Under the pieces are notes generated by a model that saw only the letters and a list, made by a program, of their open reading frames with translations, was not told the origin of the DNA and made no database searches. A DNA stretch of 60,238 nucleotides from contig JAFEKR010000098.1 of the NCBI GenBank assembly GCA_019022495.1, forward strand, positions 1 through 60,238. The letters run 5' to 3'. Positions 34,586 to 47,108 of this stretch are shown in pieces; the first letter of the stretch is position 1; each line of letters opens with the position of its first letter. Origin of the DNA: Epichloe hybrida. Its lineage: Eukaryota; Ascomycota; Sordariomycetes; Hypocreales; Clavicipitaceae. Position numbers and translations under genes: made by a program.

Positions 34586-35452
34586 GTGAGTCGTTGGCAT
34601 ATAGACCAGTAAGTAGCCGGCCCTCTTCTCAGAGGCTAGGAAACTTTTTTCATGGAGTTACTAGTCAGTATATTTCCTACCACAAAAGAAATGTTGTTAC
34701 TGCCGATGTGGAGTTATTTGATACATGTTCTCTAAGGAGAATTGCTACATGTACACTGAAAACAATTGATTTGATAAGGGGATGTGGGAGGAGGGAGATT
34801 CACGGCAAAACCCATCGAGTGGATGGCGAATATCTTGTTCACTGCTTCTAGTCATTGTTATGAAGCGGATGCAAAACTTCTGCCCCGGTCATCTTGTAAT
34901 ACATAGAATCATGACCAGCATTTGATGAGTATCAAATTCCTGGCATATGGATCACGGAGTACTTTCCGAAACCAGGGTTAACTCCGATGGCTGCAGCGAT
35001 CACGTATTATGGAGTGCCTTATCCCGGCCATAGCGGCGCTTCTGCCGACATTATGCTTCTTCCCTACCTGCTGTACATATTAGATGTTGGCCCGGGATTT
35101 TCGAAGCACTCGCATCCACACACCTTCTTCATGGCCTGTTCCGAAGTACCCCCTCTGCCCCTGTATCAGTGAGCTACATGATACCGAGAGGATCCCCGAG
35201 ACCACCAGCCCATACCTCTTCATCGGTCCACTTGCCGGGTCACTCCATAGGGCTTGTAAGTCGTGATAGGGGGCATGGTGCGTGAGACTTCAAAGTCACT
35301 TCATTAGACACTTCGCCGTTGAAGGGCAGTGATGACAGGCTCCTTTGGCGGTTGAATAGCGCCCTGCCTACGGGGAAAACTGAATTCCTGCATGAGATAA
35401 AAGTCGAGTCTCAACGCTACCTCTGCATCAGGGCATTCGTAGTGGGAACTAC

Positions 35453-36730
35453 CTAGTGTGCAAGGACGGGGTTGAACTCAGCGAAAAGGGCTTGCATTTC
35501 GTCTCTGTAAAAGTTGACAGCATGAGAAGTATTGGGATGCTTTGCACGTGGAATCATGCCAAGGCAGATTTCCGTCGATAAATCCGGGGTCGATTGACTG
35601 AGATGTGGTGTAGAGCTTAGTGCGCTCGCCAAAGTATATGTTGATGTAAAGCATAATTGTGTGCCACGAGGCGATGTGTCATCCATACTTCCTCAACTCA
35701 GCGGCAAATATCATTTCTATACTACTCCGTATAGATTCCGATATCCTCAGAAACACTACCCACGTGTCAGCGATTCCGGTACTGATAGCCAAGCGTTCGT
35801 GTCACATTATCAGCCATAGATCCGGCTTGCATCTTGCCGCAGCACATGCGGTCCAAATTTGACAAGAATTGGGCTATTAGAAGTACAACCTGAGCCATCC
35901 TGAGACGCATTCCGCATGACAGAACAGTGTTTGCGTTTGGTACAAAGTGTCAAGTCGTGCACTACGGCCCAAGTTGCACAAGATCGACCGATAAATTATT
36001 GAGCGCCCCTGTTGAAGTATGATGTTGCAATTAGTACTGTCAGCATCCGCAGACCGTTGTTCAACGATTCTCATCGCAAACTGATGTGCTGTAATATGCG
36101 GAGTAGTTGCTGTATTCATTGCGACGACTTCATGCACGGAAAACTCCGCGCAAAAGGTCTCGATCTGTTGTGGCTATGTAGATGATACAACACGGAGAGT
36201 GTTCCTGCAGTGTCAGCCCCTCCCACCCAATCAATGTACATACATTAGGATTGAAGCAGGTCGAAAACAGCGGCAGTCAGCGACATGGTCTTGAGGAACT
36301 GGGTCCTTGATGCACGCTTGGCCGCACGGGCAAGGATGTGTGTGGTTTGAGCTTGGGCAAGCCACATGGAGAATTATTTTGAATAACTCTTACATAATAC
36401 CCCTGAGACTGAAGTTCTGATGCAGCAAACATTACAATGATGCCCTGTCCAGATAGTCTCTTGAGGGTCACTTGAACATGTCAGCACCAAGCGACGTCTG
36501 TGTCAGAAACTGCCACAGGAGGAGGACCTTCTGCTTCACATGTGTTGTTCTGTTCGGAAGCACCGCGAGAAATGGCCTCTGTAACTCACCCGGCCCAGAC
36601 ATGAGATATTCACAAACCAGGGGAATCCGGGTCACCGTATGATCGAAGCTATGGTCTCCAGTACAAATGGTTTCGGTGAGGTCCTCGCATAATTGTTCCC
36701 GTCGTGCGCGGGACAAAATCTCCACGAATC
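35453..36730 (-). pseudogene. scattered coding-like fragments, probably a dead gene
   Basis: On the minus strand several short frames read like protein: EILSRARREQLCEDLTETIC and HTVTRIPLVCEYLMSGP (36580-36725), then KVLLLWQFLTQTSLGADMF (36475-36540), and farther on YFGERTKLYTTSQSIDPGFIDGNLPW (about 35530-35650). They cannot be joined into one frame without several frameshifts, and I recognise no family. A decayed accessory gene is the simplest reading; chance frames cannot be excluded. Confidence 0.25.
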
Positions 36731-39484
36731 AGTAGGCTGACTGACACGGGCAGGCTGGTAGGGCCGATACCAGGAAGTTTGACCCGGTCAAGCTAGAAGA
36801 AGTTGATTTTCATCCGTCAGTTGCCCCTTCGTCTCAAGACCAGCCATTGCGTGCCGGATGAGCTGCCATGCATATTATCCGTACCGAGTACTCCGTAGAG
36901 CCATGGGGGGGGGGGTGTCGAGGACAAGGAAGGCAATGCGTGCATGAAACCAGGGACGCATCTACATATGTAGAAGATCCATCGATGCACCCCACAAAGT
37001 GCCCGTTCCCTAAGGGTATCAAAAGTGAACATTGGCTGGTTATGTATGGAATGATGTTGGAGCAATCACCCTGAATGGCTGAAATCACTCATTCGCTCGC
37101 TCGCAAGACTTCTCTGCCCAAACGACGCCGGTTGAAATCTCTTCAAGGTACCGTACCCAGCCTGACCTTCTCTAGTCCGTACATGTATGTATGGACAGTT
37201 CTGGAGGGAAGGCGCGATGCAGCTCGACCAGTCAAAGGCCGACATGCGATTCTCGTACTCTGACTGGTCCGACGCAGCAAGCAGCCGGCGCACAGGGAGC
37301 ACACCAAAAGACAACACGAACACGGCACGGATCAACTTGGCGGAAATAATAGGGACGTTGGCATGCCCGAAACATTGCAGAAACCGACGCCACCCATCGG
37401 CAATGAGTTGCACCGCCTTTTGTAAACCACGCGAGTTTCCGCGAGCAGCAATTCCTTCTGGTCCCTACTCAATCAAAAAGAGGCACAAGAGTGATACAAG
37501 GCAGCGGTGAAAGTGACACTGAAACAGTTGCCGTGCGCCGTGCGCCGTCCAGCCGGGTTGCCCTCGACACTAATAACCTAATAAATAATTGTCGCCACAC
37601 CACAGGCCCGGCCACCTGGACGCTCACAACGCCGACGCGTTTTGGGAAAATAAAGGGAAAATGGAAAGAAAACGCATGAACGGCGTGGTGAAGCACAAGC
37701 AGCCAACCAGTCCATCGCCACTAGAAATGCCCAGCCAGAGGCCGTTCTCTGATGGGACTCTGATGGGACTTTGATGGGACTTTGATGGGGACCACTAGAA
37801 TGTATCAATCTTACATGACGATGCCGCCAGAGCGCCGTGATGCAGTTGTTGGATCAGCGGCGGGCTATAGTCCGTACTTGGCCACAAATCAAATGGCCAT
37901 CTCTCGCACTCATTGATTTTTTGTGCCAAGGCCTCATCTTTCGCCTGCGCTGGACAGGCCTCGCCTAGTCTGTTCGTTCATGCGATCCCATGTTCATCAT
38001 TCCCGTTGGACAATCAAGTCCAGTCCAGAGTTCAGTTCAGAACAAATTGGCTAGCTGGGATCAGTCCACACACCTTTCCCGAGCGGGCTACGTCCCGATA
38101 ATACATACGTCCCGACCCGATACGTCACCCCTCTTGTATGTATGTACATATGTACATCACATCAGAGACGCGAGCAAGGAGGAGAAATTGGAATTCGGGG
38201 GACACAAATGACCCCTACATGTCGGTTGCCACGAGTGCCCCCTGTCAACATGGTCGTGATCGAGCTGCTGCTTCTCCAACATGCAAGGCCATTTCGATAG
38301 CCCTTCAGGACAACAAGGCAAGTGCGAACAGCGATTGGAGGTCGCGGCCATGTTGCTCTGCTGTGCGTCCACATCTTTCTGTCCTGTCACAGCTCTCGAT
38401 GGCCCGACGATGGGTGGTCAAATGCCTGCTCACTGATCAGGGGCTTGTCCGGGGCTCCCCACTTGTAAATTGTTGGTATCGCGCGTCTCCGTCCTATTAT
38501 TCACTACAATCCATTCTCCATTCTGCTGCCGTCTGGTGCCTGGCAGACCCGGAACACAGCATGGGCGAGCCAATACGACCAAGTCGTCAGCGAGAAGAAG
38601 TCAGCCAAACCATGCCAGATGCCACGGAGACTGTGACTGGGGGACTGTATATGTACTATCGCCAAGGCGAACATTGAGCCCCTCACCCGAACGTTGAAGA
38701 CTCCAATCCAGATGTCGAGTCAGTCCAACAGCTCGGACTTGCAGGCGTCAGGCAGACCCACTGATAAAGGCAACCAACCAGACTTTCGATGAACCCTCTC
38801 GGCCCTTGGGTCTCGGCGCCAACCCCAACGGGACAAGTTGCGAGCTCCGGGGTGCTGACCCAGGACTCAGGAGAGAACGGGGACTAAGGTGGACCAGGGT
38901 TCAACGGGCTCCTTAACTTTGTCGAAAGAAGAACGCGGCGGACCTTGCGCGGCCTCAAGTGACAATATATGTAAGTGCTCCCTATCCAAGCCCGTTGCTG
39001 GATTTCCCGGTTTCTGGAAGTTTTTCGATATTGAATTTCTTTGCTTCTTCTCTGCATGTCATCGCGCGTGGTATACTTTCCTTGAAAACAACAAACCTGC
39101 ATCCCATCTGGCCCAGAGTTCTGGATATTCAACCCGTCTTCACACCGAGACCATGCCTCCCATCAACGGGTTGTAACCACCTGCCACCGTTTCTTTCCTC
39201 ATTCGGCCACATTGTCGGCCTAGTAACCTTCGAAGATATAAATCCGAGTATAACAGAAACGCTTCCCAAATTCAACACTCAACCCTTATACGGAAAGCCA
39301 CATTGCATTGCATCTAGCCGTTGTATTCACCACGGCCAATTACTATTCTGGACCTTTGGAAATCTGGACAACACATTTTGGGAACAACAAGTTTCTTCTC
39401 GCGAATTATACTCGCCCTGACTACTGTGTTGGAAGGAGGGAAGAAGAACATGAACACGAAATCGGTACCTCGACATCAGTCACC

Positions 39485-41142
39485 ATGGTTGATCTCACGG
39501 GGGTCAATCTGTGTCCCCTGCCATTCATGGACTCGAAGTTGTTTCCCAACAGTAAAGGATGTACGCAAATTTGCCACATGTGATGCCAGCGAATGGAAAA
39601 TCGCGCATATACTGACTTGACTGGTCATAGATGTCGACGGTCGACTGTGCCAAAAAGTTACAGACGACTTGAAATGTTGTCTGCCGTGCCCCATGACCAA
39701 CTGGATATATCCGGATAGTTTCAACACCATGACAATAGTGGCCAACTGGGTGGCAGCTGTTAGTACCATATGCTGCGTCTATCTCTTGGCTTCTTGGGCA
39801 GCCTTGCCGGTCGATAAGACCAACCGGCATTATCTCAGTGTCTGTCTGACTCTTGGCGTCATGCTGATGAATGTAGGTCTATGCGTATATTCTCGCTACC
39901 TTGGACTTGTTTTTCAATATACTGACTCTCAGCCCCAGCTTGGATTTGTCGTCCCGCTGGCCGCTCAGCCGGAGCAGTGCTACGACACCATTACGCCTCA
40001 CAGCATGTCGACCAGCAAAGTGTGTGGCGCATCTGGAGGTCTTTTGCTTCTCGGAGGCTGGTGCGGTGTCGTGTGGGCTTTCCTGCGCTCACTATCGCTG
40101 CATCTTCAAATTTGCTGGCAAGTCCTGGTGGGACGAAGCTTCATGGTCTTCGCACAAGTTGCTGGCTGGGGTATTCCCTTGATTGGCATCATTCCAGCCC
40201 TCGTCTTCAGTGGTGTTTCATTTCGATTTGGATCAACGTGTCACATCAACCACAAAAACAGTCTCGTAGATCTATGGATCCCCTTACTTCTTTTCGCCGG
40301 AGCGACTGTCATCCTTACCTTTGCAACGTTTGGATATTGCGTCAAGGTCTACCTAGCCTCGTTATACGATAGCTCTGCGCCGACGGAAGGTTCAGGCTTG
40401 CCCGCCTACACCAGCAGCGTTCGAACCGTGTCACCTCGACAGGCTTATCGTCGTGTGAAACGTGTCATCGCCCTTCAGTGGCGCGGTATTGCCATCGTCC
40501 TGATCTCGAATCACGGGTTACCGAAAAATGGGTGACTTGCCTCATCCGTTCGTCGGGAAACAAGAACGCATGTCTCGAGTACGTGGGCTCCATTGTCGTC
40601 AATGAAGCCACCGTTTCAGTTGTACTACTCTTACTAGGGGTTCGTTGGTTCTCCTTTCGGCTTTGTATTTTCCTTCCTAACATCCATATAGCTTTGTGTA
40701 ATGAGTCTCGGCAGTCTTGCTGATTGCTAACCGAACGTGGCAGCTAAACGGTGTTTGGATCATCTTCCTAATGGGTCGTCTATCCATGATTACCGGCTGG
40801 TTCGAACTGTTCGGATCACTGCTTTGCAACGGCCGCAAGCAGAAAGAGTTTGTATCAGTGGATGCTCGCGTTGAGGACAAAAAAGACTCGCATCATTCAC
40901 GTTCATACGAAATGCTCTCTAGGGATCGTAGCGCTGTAGTATCACCGCCTTCTTCAGTAAGATCCCCGCCTCCCGGACGAAGAACGCCCGAGTATTTTGG
41001 GCGGACGGCACGATATCACGCACCGGCGAGATCTTTCTCCAGTCCTCGGCCACCCCAGAAAGCTACACTGGACCATCAGCAAACGTCTGTGCGACTCGAC
41101 AGCTATGAGAATATGAATCCACTAGGCATGAACAAGATTTGA
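39485..41142 (+). pseudogene. fungal 7TM receptor (GPCR-like) with deletion/frameshift
   Basis: The protein is a seven-helix fungal receptor with a Cys-rich extracellular start. Exons 39485-39560, 39631-39872, 39933-about 40500, about 40500-40639 and 40744-41142 read MVDLTGVNLCPLPFMDSK, GYVDGRLCQK, LKCCLPCPMTNWIYPDSF, five helices (including SLHLQICWQVLVGRSFMVFAQVAGWGIP and FRFGSTCHINHKNSLVDLWIPLL), then RRVKRVIALQWRGIAIVLI. There the frame fails. The next recognisable residues, EKWVTCLIRSSGNKNACLEYVGSIVVNEATVSVVLLLL, are in another frame, and the helix expected between is missing. The last exon gives LNGVWIIFLMGRLSMITGW and a Ser/Pro-rich tail. As written, translation stops at 40535. Either a deletion of roughly 20-25 codons with a frameshift has killed the gene or the sequence has an error. 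The 60-bp intron at 39873-39932 has no stop. Confidence 0.75.
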
Positions 41143-42233
41143 AGTACCTACCCGCTCATCACTCGCTTTCCGATCCAGTCTGCATCACGCTGATCAGGAG
41201 TACTAGTCGAGCCATGTCACGATATATCTCAAATTTATCACCATCATACACAGTCCCACGATAGGAGTCATACAATAATCAACGACATCATCTTCCGGTA
41301 TTCACGAAGACATACATACATTGCTAGTCTGTCGTGCCAAGACACAGTCCCTATATCTGAAGCCAAAGCTGGCTATGTGATGTTGACCACTTCTGGACAA
41401 TAACTTTTTCTCTCTATTTGGTCCGGAGAGCACCATTGGTGCATGATACATTACGACAGACCGTGCGACAACATGCCCATTCTCTGATCATCATCCCCAC
41501 AAAGGAGAGGGATACGGTATCACGCGATGAATATTCTGTTCTACATATTGCGTAACAAAAGCGGGGCGTCACGGCATTAACATATATCCATCTAGTAAAT
41601 TTTTTTTTTTTTTTTTTTTTTGCTTCTCAAAATCCGGGGAGAACACGGGTTTTGTATCACGAGGAGTCGATTCGATATATTTGCAACGAACAGCAGTATC
41701 GAGAAGACGCGGACAGTGTAGAGAAGTGTGGCTTCATGCGGCAAGACACACTCCGTCACCACGGGCGGGATAATCCGTCTGCCAGCACCGTACACGGGGG
41801 ACGACGCGGGCTGGTCCAACGACGACCTCTTGGCTTCTGCGAAGTCACTCAAGCCGAGGACGAGTGGATTCATAACTGGGAGACAGTCATGCGCCGCTTC
41901 ATCAACAACCCGCTCGTCATCGGCGTAGATCTCGGCGAAGTTGGCGCGCGGAGGGATCCCTCCGTCGGTGGTGCGAGATATCGGGGGAATCTGCGGAGGT
42001 ATCTGGGGAGTTTGGCTGCCGACTTTTGGCACTGGGCTTTGAATCCGGGGAAAGCTGCTGGAAATGAGAGTGGGAGAGAGGTATAGCGGTTGTTGAGGAC
42101 GATTGGGCGAGTCCTGCTTTGGATTATAAGATAGGATGAGTGATAAGGTGGAGTTGATGAGGAGATGATGCGGTCCCATCAAGCAGGCCTAGGATCTCCC
42201 ACTCCGAACACACGTACAACAACGTACTCACCA
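41143..42233. other. intergenic with one doubtful minus-strand ORF
   Basis: The interval contains a T tract (41600-41621) and a doubtful ORF listed separately. No other gene is seen. Confidence 0.45.
41592..42182 (-). CDS. doubtful hypothetical protein
   Basis: A 196-codon frame begins MMGPHHLLINSTLSLILSYN, has a Pro/Ser-rich middle (IQSPVPKVGSQTPQIPPQIPP) and a protein-like stretch EIYADDERVVDEAAHDCLPV, and ends in a lysine run encoded by a poly-A tract. There is one weak hydrophobic segment (TLLYTVRVFSILLFVANIS). I recognise no family. Its start would lie only 52 bp from the CRT10-like start on the other strand, which argues against it. Confidence 0.25.
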   Translation of the reverse strand: MMGPHHLLINSTLSLILSYNPKQDSPNRPQQPLYLSPTLISSSFPRIQSPVPKVGSQTPQIPPQIPPISRTTDGGIPPRANFAEIYADDERVVDEAAHDCLPVMNPLVLGLSDFAEAKRSSLDQPASSPVYGAGRRIIPPVVTECVLPHEATLLYTVRVFSILLFVANISNRLLVIQNPCSPRILRSKKKKKKKIY

Positions 42234-44955
42234 ATGTCGCCAGCATTGAGATGTATCCAGGACATAGTTAGTACTCTGTACCTACCTAGGTATCTACTTA
42301 AGTCGGGTACCTACGGATCCGTACCTCTTCTTTATTATCTCCAACACCTGTCCAGACTTCTTGGCTTCACTTCATGCGTGCTTGCTAAACACCATCATGT
42401 GTGTATTTAGTTTGGCCAAGAGGCCAAGAACGCCATTCTCGATCGCGAGCGCATATTCATGGGCCTGCATCCCGCAGGTGCCGAATTCCCCATCAACTGG
42501 CCCGGTTCCGACAGCGAAGACGGCGAGTTTGACGATGTGCCTGCCAGTTCCATCTACAAGCTGGTTCCCTCTATGCAGCCATATCGGAACAATCTAACTG
42601 CCTTGTCGCAAAAGTGTAATGTTGGTGTACATCCCTTCTCCTCCAGGTTCTCCCACCTGGGCGCGTTGACAAATGACTTATATGAGGCTGACCATTTTCG
42701 TTCTCCGTCCTTTCTTTTAGCTGTACTTTACAGCCTACAGGTCTAGAATATTCGTCTACGTCCCTCGAAGTGTACCCCGACAAACTATCCCCCGACATCC
42801 TGACGCTCAACTGATCACCTATCCGAGCCGAGTTGCCTACCTGATTGGAGGATATCTCGATCCCGACTCTCCCCACACGATAAACCATCTGGTTGTTGGA
42901 TCGCTAGGGCAGGAAGAAATAGTCGTCACATGTCATGACGATGGGGATGTCACTGCCTTTTACACCAAGGATGTCGCCGAATACATCCTTCGCAAATCCG
43001 ACATGCCAACCGCGGCGACACCAAAACAGAGACGGACGTCTTCGTCGTCGGCGAGTCGATGGAATGCGCCGAAGCCATTCTTCCAAGAAAATGTAGGCAT
43101 TTCAGCATGGGGACTGGCAATACATGAACAATCACGTTTGATTGCCGTCAGTTCCAACCGTTTTGAGGTGACAGTATTTGCGCCCGCTCTGGCTGCGCGA
43201 GGGCCGCAAGCACTAAACTGTGATTGCGATTCTTGTTGCGAGGGTGTACAAGAGCGTGTGCGCCGTCGCGCTCGTAATTGGCGAATTGTGGTTTCCCTGG
43301 GCCCCTTGGCCAGCAACATACCCAACATCAGTTTTGTGGACGACAAACATGGCAACGCGACCAAGATCAGTGCCATTGATATCAAGGGAGCAATGTGGTT
43401 GGCCGATATTTGGAACCCGAAACAAGCCGCCATCAAGGTAATGCCATCAACTAGCTCGCTTCTCATGAGTGAAGAGTTCTGGCCTGCGTCGTCACGCGGC
43501 TGGGGCATTCTTGCTTTGGCAAACAAATACTTCCTCACCGTTCACTCAGAAGAGGAACTTCTAGGTGCGCCACTCAAAGACTTGGAGATAGTGCCCAAGT
43601 TTCAAGCTAGCCCGCACCCAATGGTGAATATTGCCCGGTACATTCGCGACCTACCCGACAATCCGTGCACGCACCCAGTGGTCCCGATTCCCTTACTTCG
43701 GCCCAGCAACACGAGTAACCCAATTTCTGCAGGCGCGGCTGATGAACCGACCGATGGCGATTCTGATTTTGACGCCGTTGGCCAGTCAGACGAGGACGAT
43801 GATGAGGATCCGGATCCGGATCCGGATGAAAGCTTAGAAGTTGACGACTCCGGCTCCGACGAACATGAAGAGGATGACGAAGACGAAGACGATGATGATG
43901 ACGACAACGGCATGTTCTATCCCATCACAGCTGCTGATGCTGGCGGCGGCGGCGGCGGCGTCACACTCGAAAGCGACGTGCCTCTCGAACTGGCCAGCCA
44001 GCAGACTGAAGAGTCGTTCACGACACCGGTAGTTGAGCCGCCAGTCGCCGCCACCATGGCAGGCGAGGTACCTGTGCCGGACGAAAACGTGGACGTCCCT
44101 ATATCAGAGACGGCCATAATTTTTGAAACCCTTTTTACCAACCTGCTCACACCTCCCGATGGATCCCAGTCTTCTTGTGTCAGTCCAAGCATAGCAGGTA
44201 ACATGGAGGATTCACGGGCGCCATTCTCGCATTGTTTGAAGGGGGTACTGCCTCATCATGCTCCCGCTCTTCTCGACATGGTGTACATGCCACACAGCGG
44301 AGAAGTCTGTGAAGCTCCGAGGCAGACAGTGGGCTTGGCGCGGCTTTTGAGACGACCTATCGTGTACAATGAGATCAGTCAAGGGTGCGTCTCCGGGTTG
44401 GGAAATTTCGCAGAACGATATCACATGCTACGAATGTACGAGAAGGATATTGAAATGCGCCCGCTGGACAAAGCGAACCAAAAGGGGCTGCCCGAGTATG
44501 GCATATTGTGTCCATATGCTCTGACAATGGGCTTATCGCCTGGCCGAGCCATGCGACCTCATTTCCAGGCCACAAGCCGCCTCAACGTGGTCGTTCATAT
44601 TCCAGAGCTGTTTCTGGTCGTCATTGGATCTTCAATCGGACGAGTGGTGCTCGTAACCCCGACGCGGTTGGCTCATCCAATTGAGAAATGGCCGGGTGTG
44701 CTTCACCATGGGCTTCGCCTGGAATGGGTGCTGCCCCGGGAATCAGACGAAGCCGTCTTTAGGACGAGCAAGCGCCCTTTGCATGGTATGGCCGTAAGCC
44801 CTGTGCAAGACGACGGAGTCATGGGCAGGAAAGATGAGAAGCAGCGGGGCGCAGTGCCAAGACGTTACAGGTTGATGCTCCATTACCGAAACCATGACAT
44901 TTTGACGTATGAACTGAGCAGGGAAGAACAAACGGGCAAGGTGTGCATTTTCTAG
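42234..44955 (+). CDS. CRT10-domain protein
   Basis: The protein carries the fungal CRT10 domain, named after a yeast factor affecting ribonucleotide-reductase gene expression and DNA-damage response; its molecular activity is unclear. The model is 42234-42266, 42411-42620, 42721-44955, 825 residues. The core runs NNLTALSQKCN, LYFTAYRSRIFVYVPRSVPRQ, SRVAYLIGGYLDPDSPHTINHLVVGSLGQEEIVVTCHDDGDVTAFY, then PFFQENVGISAWGLAIHEQSRLIAVSSNRFEVTVFA, which reads like beta-propeller blades. A long acidic linker (SDEDDDEDPDPDPDE, HEEDDEDEDDDDDDN) and a Gly run separate it from a carboxy part with further blade-like segments (LNVVVHIPELFLVVIGSSIGRVVLV, YRLMLHYRNHDILTYEL). The 11-codon first exon (MSPALRCIQDI) is the least certain part; a later start at 42459 is possible. 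Confidence 0.72.
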
Positions 44956-46200
44956 AGTATGGGCAAAAAAAAAAAAAAAAAACCAGGATGACAATGGCGT
45001 CAGGGAATCATTTTTTTTCGGGCAAGCATATTACCAATTTGATTTGAAAGGGAAGATGAGGGGTTTTTTGTCCATGTACTTCTCGTATTTCAATCATGCG
45101 GCGTTGAAGCATGCTACGCTTTGATAACATGCATGGCGCTGACATGTACATTGTCGTACGCCGGCTTGGATTCACCTCTTCCCCCCTTTTCTTTTCTTTT
45201 CTTTTCTTTTCTTTTCTTTTCTTTTCTTTTCTTTTCTTTTGATTATACCAAGATGTGTTATCACGATAGACATGTACTTTGACAAGGGAAAGAAGAAGTC
45301 GGAATAGGTTCGGGCCTAAATGGTGAGGTGTCATTAATTCTGAGCAGTATCAGCAGTTATCTTGGGGGTAATGAAGGCAATGCAAACTGCCGAGCTGTAG
45401 CAGCCTAGGGCAAAACATGGATGAGCAAAGTGACATCAGTGTGGTTTGTACTCGGTAAGCTTGATGGACTTCCTCCGATCCGTACGGAATACGTGCCTCG
45501 TTTCTTCCCTGACGATGGATGGATGGCAATGAGACGGAAACAACAACGTCGTCGCTCATTGCTCCGCCCGACCGTTACGGAGGGACCGACCACCTGGATT
45601 ACGGGTTGCGATGATCGGAGACGACGAACTGCTGTTGTACGTCGGTGCGAGTCGGGGCCACGCTTGGTGGATTTTCAAACCCCCATCTTTGTCCTGTCTT
45701 GCGCCCGCCCGAGATAGCAACAAGTTTGCTAAAATTGTACATAAGAGGGGCCAGTAATGGATTCGGATGGCTGTTGTCAGAGATTCAAAACGGGCCCCGG
45801 CGCGTGATTGGCCCGACTGCGCACCGTCGGGTGGGTCAGACAAGAGGAGCCAATCATGGGTCGCGGCGTAATGCTCATCAGCAGCCGCATTCATTGGCCG
45901 ATGAGATTCTGCATCGTGCCATTTTCTGCCACTGCCATTGCCGCTGCCGCTGCCGCTGCCGCTGGTGAATGTGTGCGGCTCGTGCTGCCGGGATGGGAGG
46001 CCAAGTTGATGATGGTTCTTGCAGCAGAAGTACAGAAGTAGTATGTAATATGTAGTTCCGTACGGAATACGTCCGTACTTCATCAACAAGCAACTTGCTT
46101 GGTCGTCACTCACTTCTTGGAACAAGTCAGGAACGGAACTTGGCCGACAACTTTGCAAGCATACACCCACCCCCCCCCCCAACTAAGTCGGCTCGGTCCC
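44956..46200. other. intergenic with pentanucleotide repeat
   Basis: No gene is seen. Poly-A/T runs (44967-44981), a (CTTTT)n tract at 45187-45240 and two TACGGAATAC motif copies (45481 and 46058) are present. Confidence 0.5.
45187..45240. repeat. (CTTTT)n microsatellite
   Basis: About eleven tandem CTTTT units lie in the intergenic region; reversed, they give a chance lysine-rich ORF on the other strand. Confidence 0.95.
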
Positions 46201-46217
46201 ACACGCCCCTTGGGATT

Positions 46218-46748
46218 AGATAAGGACCCGGGGGGACTACATATGAAATCCGCATCAAGAAGCTGCCATTGAAACTCGCGTGAGCTTCATGCGGACGTGT
46301 CCGGGTCGTCCGCAAGGCACGCGACACGCATGGGGCCCTTGAGTGAGGTTGCTGATAGAAAAGGGAACGATAAGGAAACGGGATCTCTCTGACCGACGCC
46401 CCCCGACAGCCCGAAGTTGCCGGTGCCCTCTGGTCCAATTGGGAATAGCGGCGCAATCACAAGATTCATGCCTCCCCGCGACAGTCCGTACCCCCCCCCC
46501 CCAGTTCAATAACAAACGATAAACCGTATCGTCAACCCGTGGGGCGTGGGGCGTGGGGCGTGGGGCGGACGCACGGGGATCTGCGCCGCGCGCCGCCGAC
46601 TCGGCAATCCCTTATCTATGTATGCTTGCCAATTTAGCCTCTCTGCATGTGGCATGCATGTACGGATTAGTACTTTACTTTATCGAGCCGGGGGCCAATG
46701 TATTGTCCATGATAACGAGTCCGGCTTTGTCATGTTGTACATAGATAA
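46218..46748. promoter_or_regulatory. cluster of GATA-factor (AreA/NIT2-type) sites
   Basis: Eight HGATAR sites lie upstream of the ammonium-transporter gene: 46218-46223, 46353-46358, 46368-46373, 46517-46522, 46612-46617 (reverse), 46680-46685 (reverse), 46710-46715 and 46743-46748. The nearest is about 360 bp from the start codon. Clustered GATA sites are the known binding pattern of the nitrogen regulator AreA/NIT2, which activates ammonium-transporter genes under nitrogen limitation. Binding is inferred. Confidence 0.6.
46530..46566. repeat. GC-rich 7-bp tandem repeat
   Basis: Four to five copies of GTGGGGC stand between GATA sites in the promoter of the ammonium-transporter gene. Confidence 0.85.
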
Positions 46749-47108
46749 ACTTTGACCGGCCAGCTACTCTACTCCCAAGTCCTGCCCCCTTTTTTTTTTT
46801 CCCCTTCTTCCCCTTTTTCCTACTTGCTCTCCTCCCAATTGAGCTTCACCCCTTCTTCCCAGATACCCGCGAGACCGTCCGGTCCGTGAGCAGGGGAAAA
46901 AAAAAAAAAAAAAAAAGCACTTGGAAAGGAACGAAACGCCCGTCGCGCCGAACTCGATCCTACGAGGAACCCATTCTGTCGATCCCTTTGGGGGGGGAAG
47001 GAGGGGAGAAAATCACTTGAGAAAGGAACAACTTTTTTTTTTTAACCACATCTTGTACACATACATACACAGATTGGGGTTCCCTTCTGTTCCGTTCCGT
47101 TCCACATC

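Larger units (their letters stand above)
33793..39484. other. gene-poor 5.7-kb interval with relics
   Basis: No intact gene can be assembled. It includes A/T-rich tracts at 34016-34050 and 34168-34210 (arms of opposite polarity), coding-like fragments listed separately, a G run (36904-36915), several TACGGAGTA-type motifs and three GATGGGACT units (37751-37789). The last kilobase or so is probably the promoter of the 7TM receptor gene. Confidence 0.5.

Noticed and set aside
33793..39484. A biosynthetic gene cluster in the gene-poor interval
   Set aside because: No polyketide synthase, NRPS, terpene or P450 motif could be read; only unrelated fragments are seen.
45008..45334. Lysine-rich minus-strand ORF
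   Set aside because: It is translated from the (CTTTT)n microsatellite.
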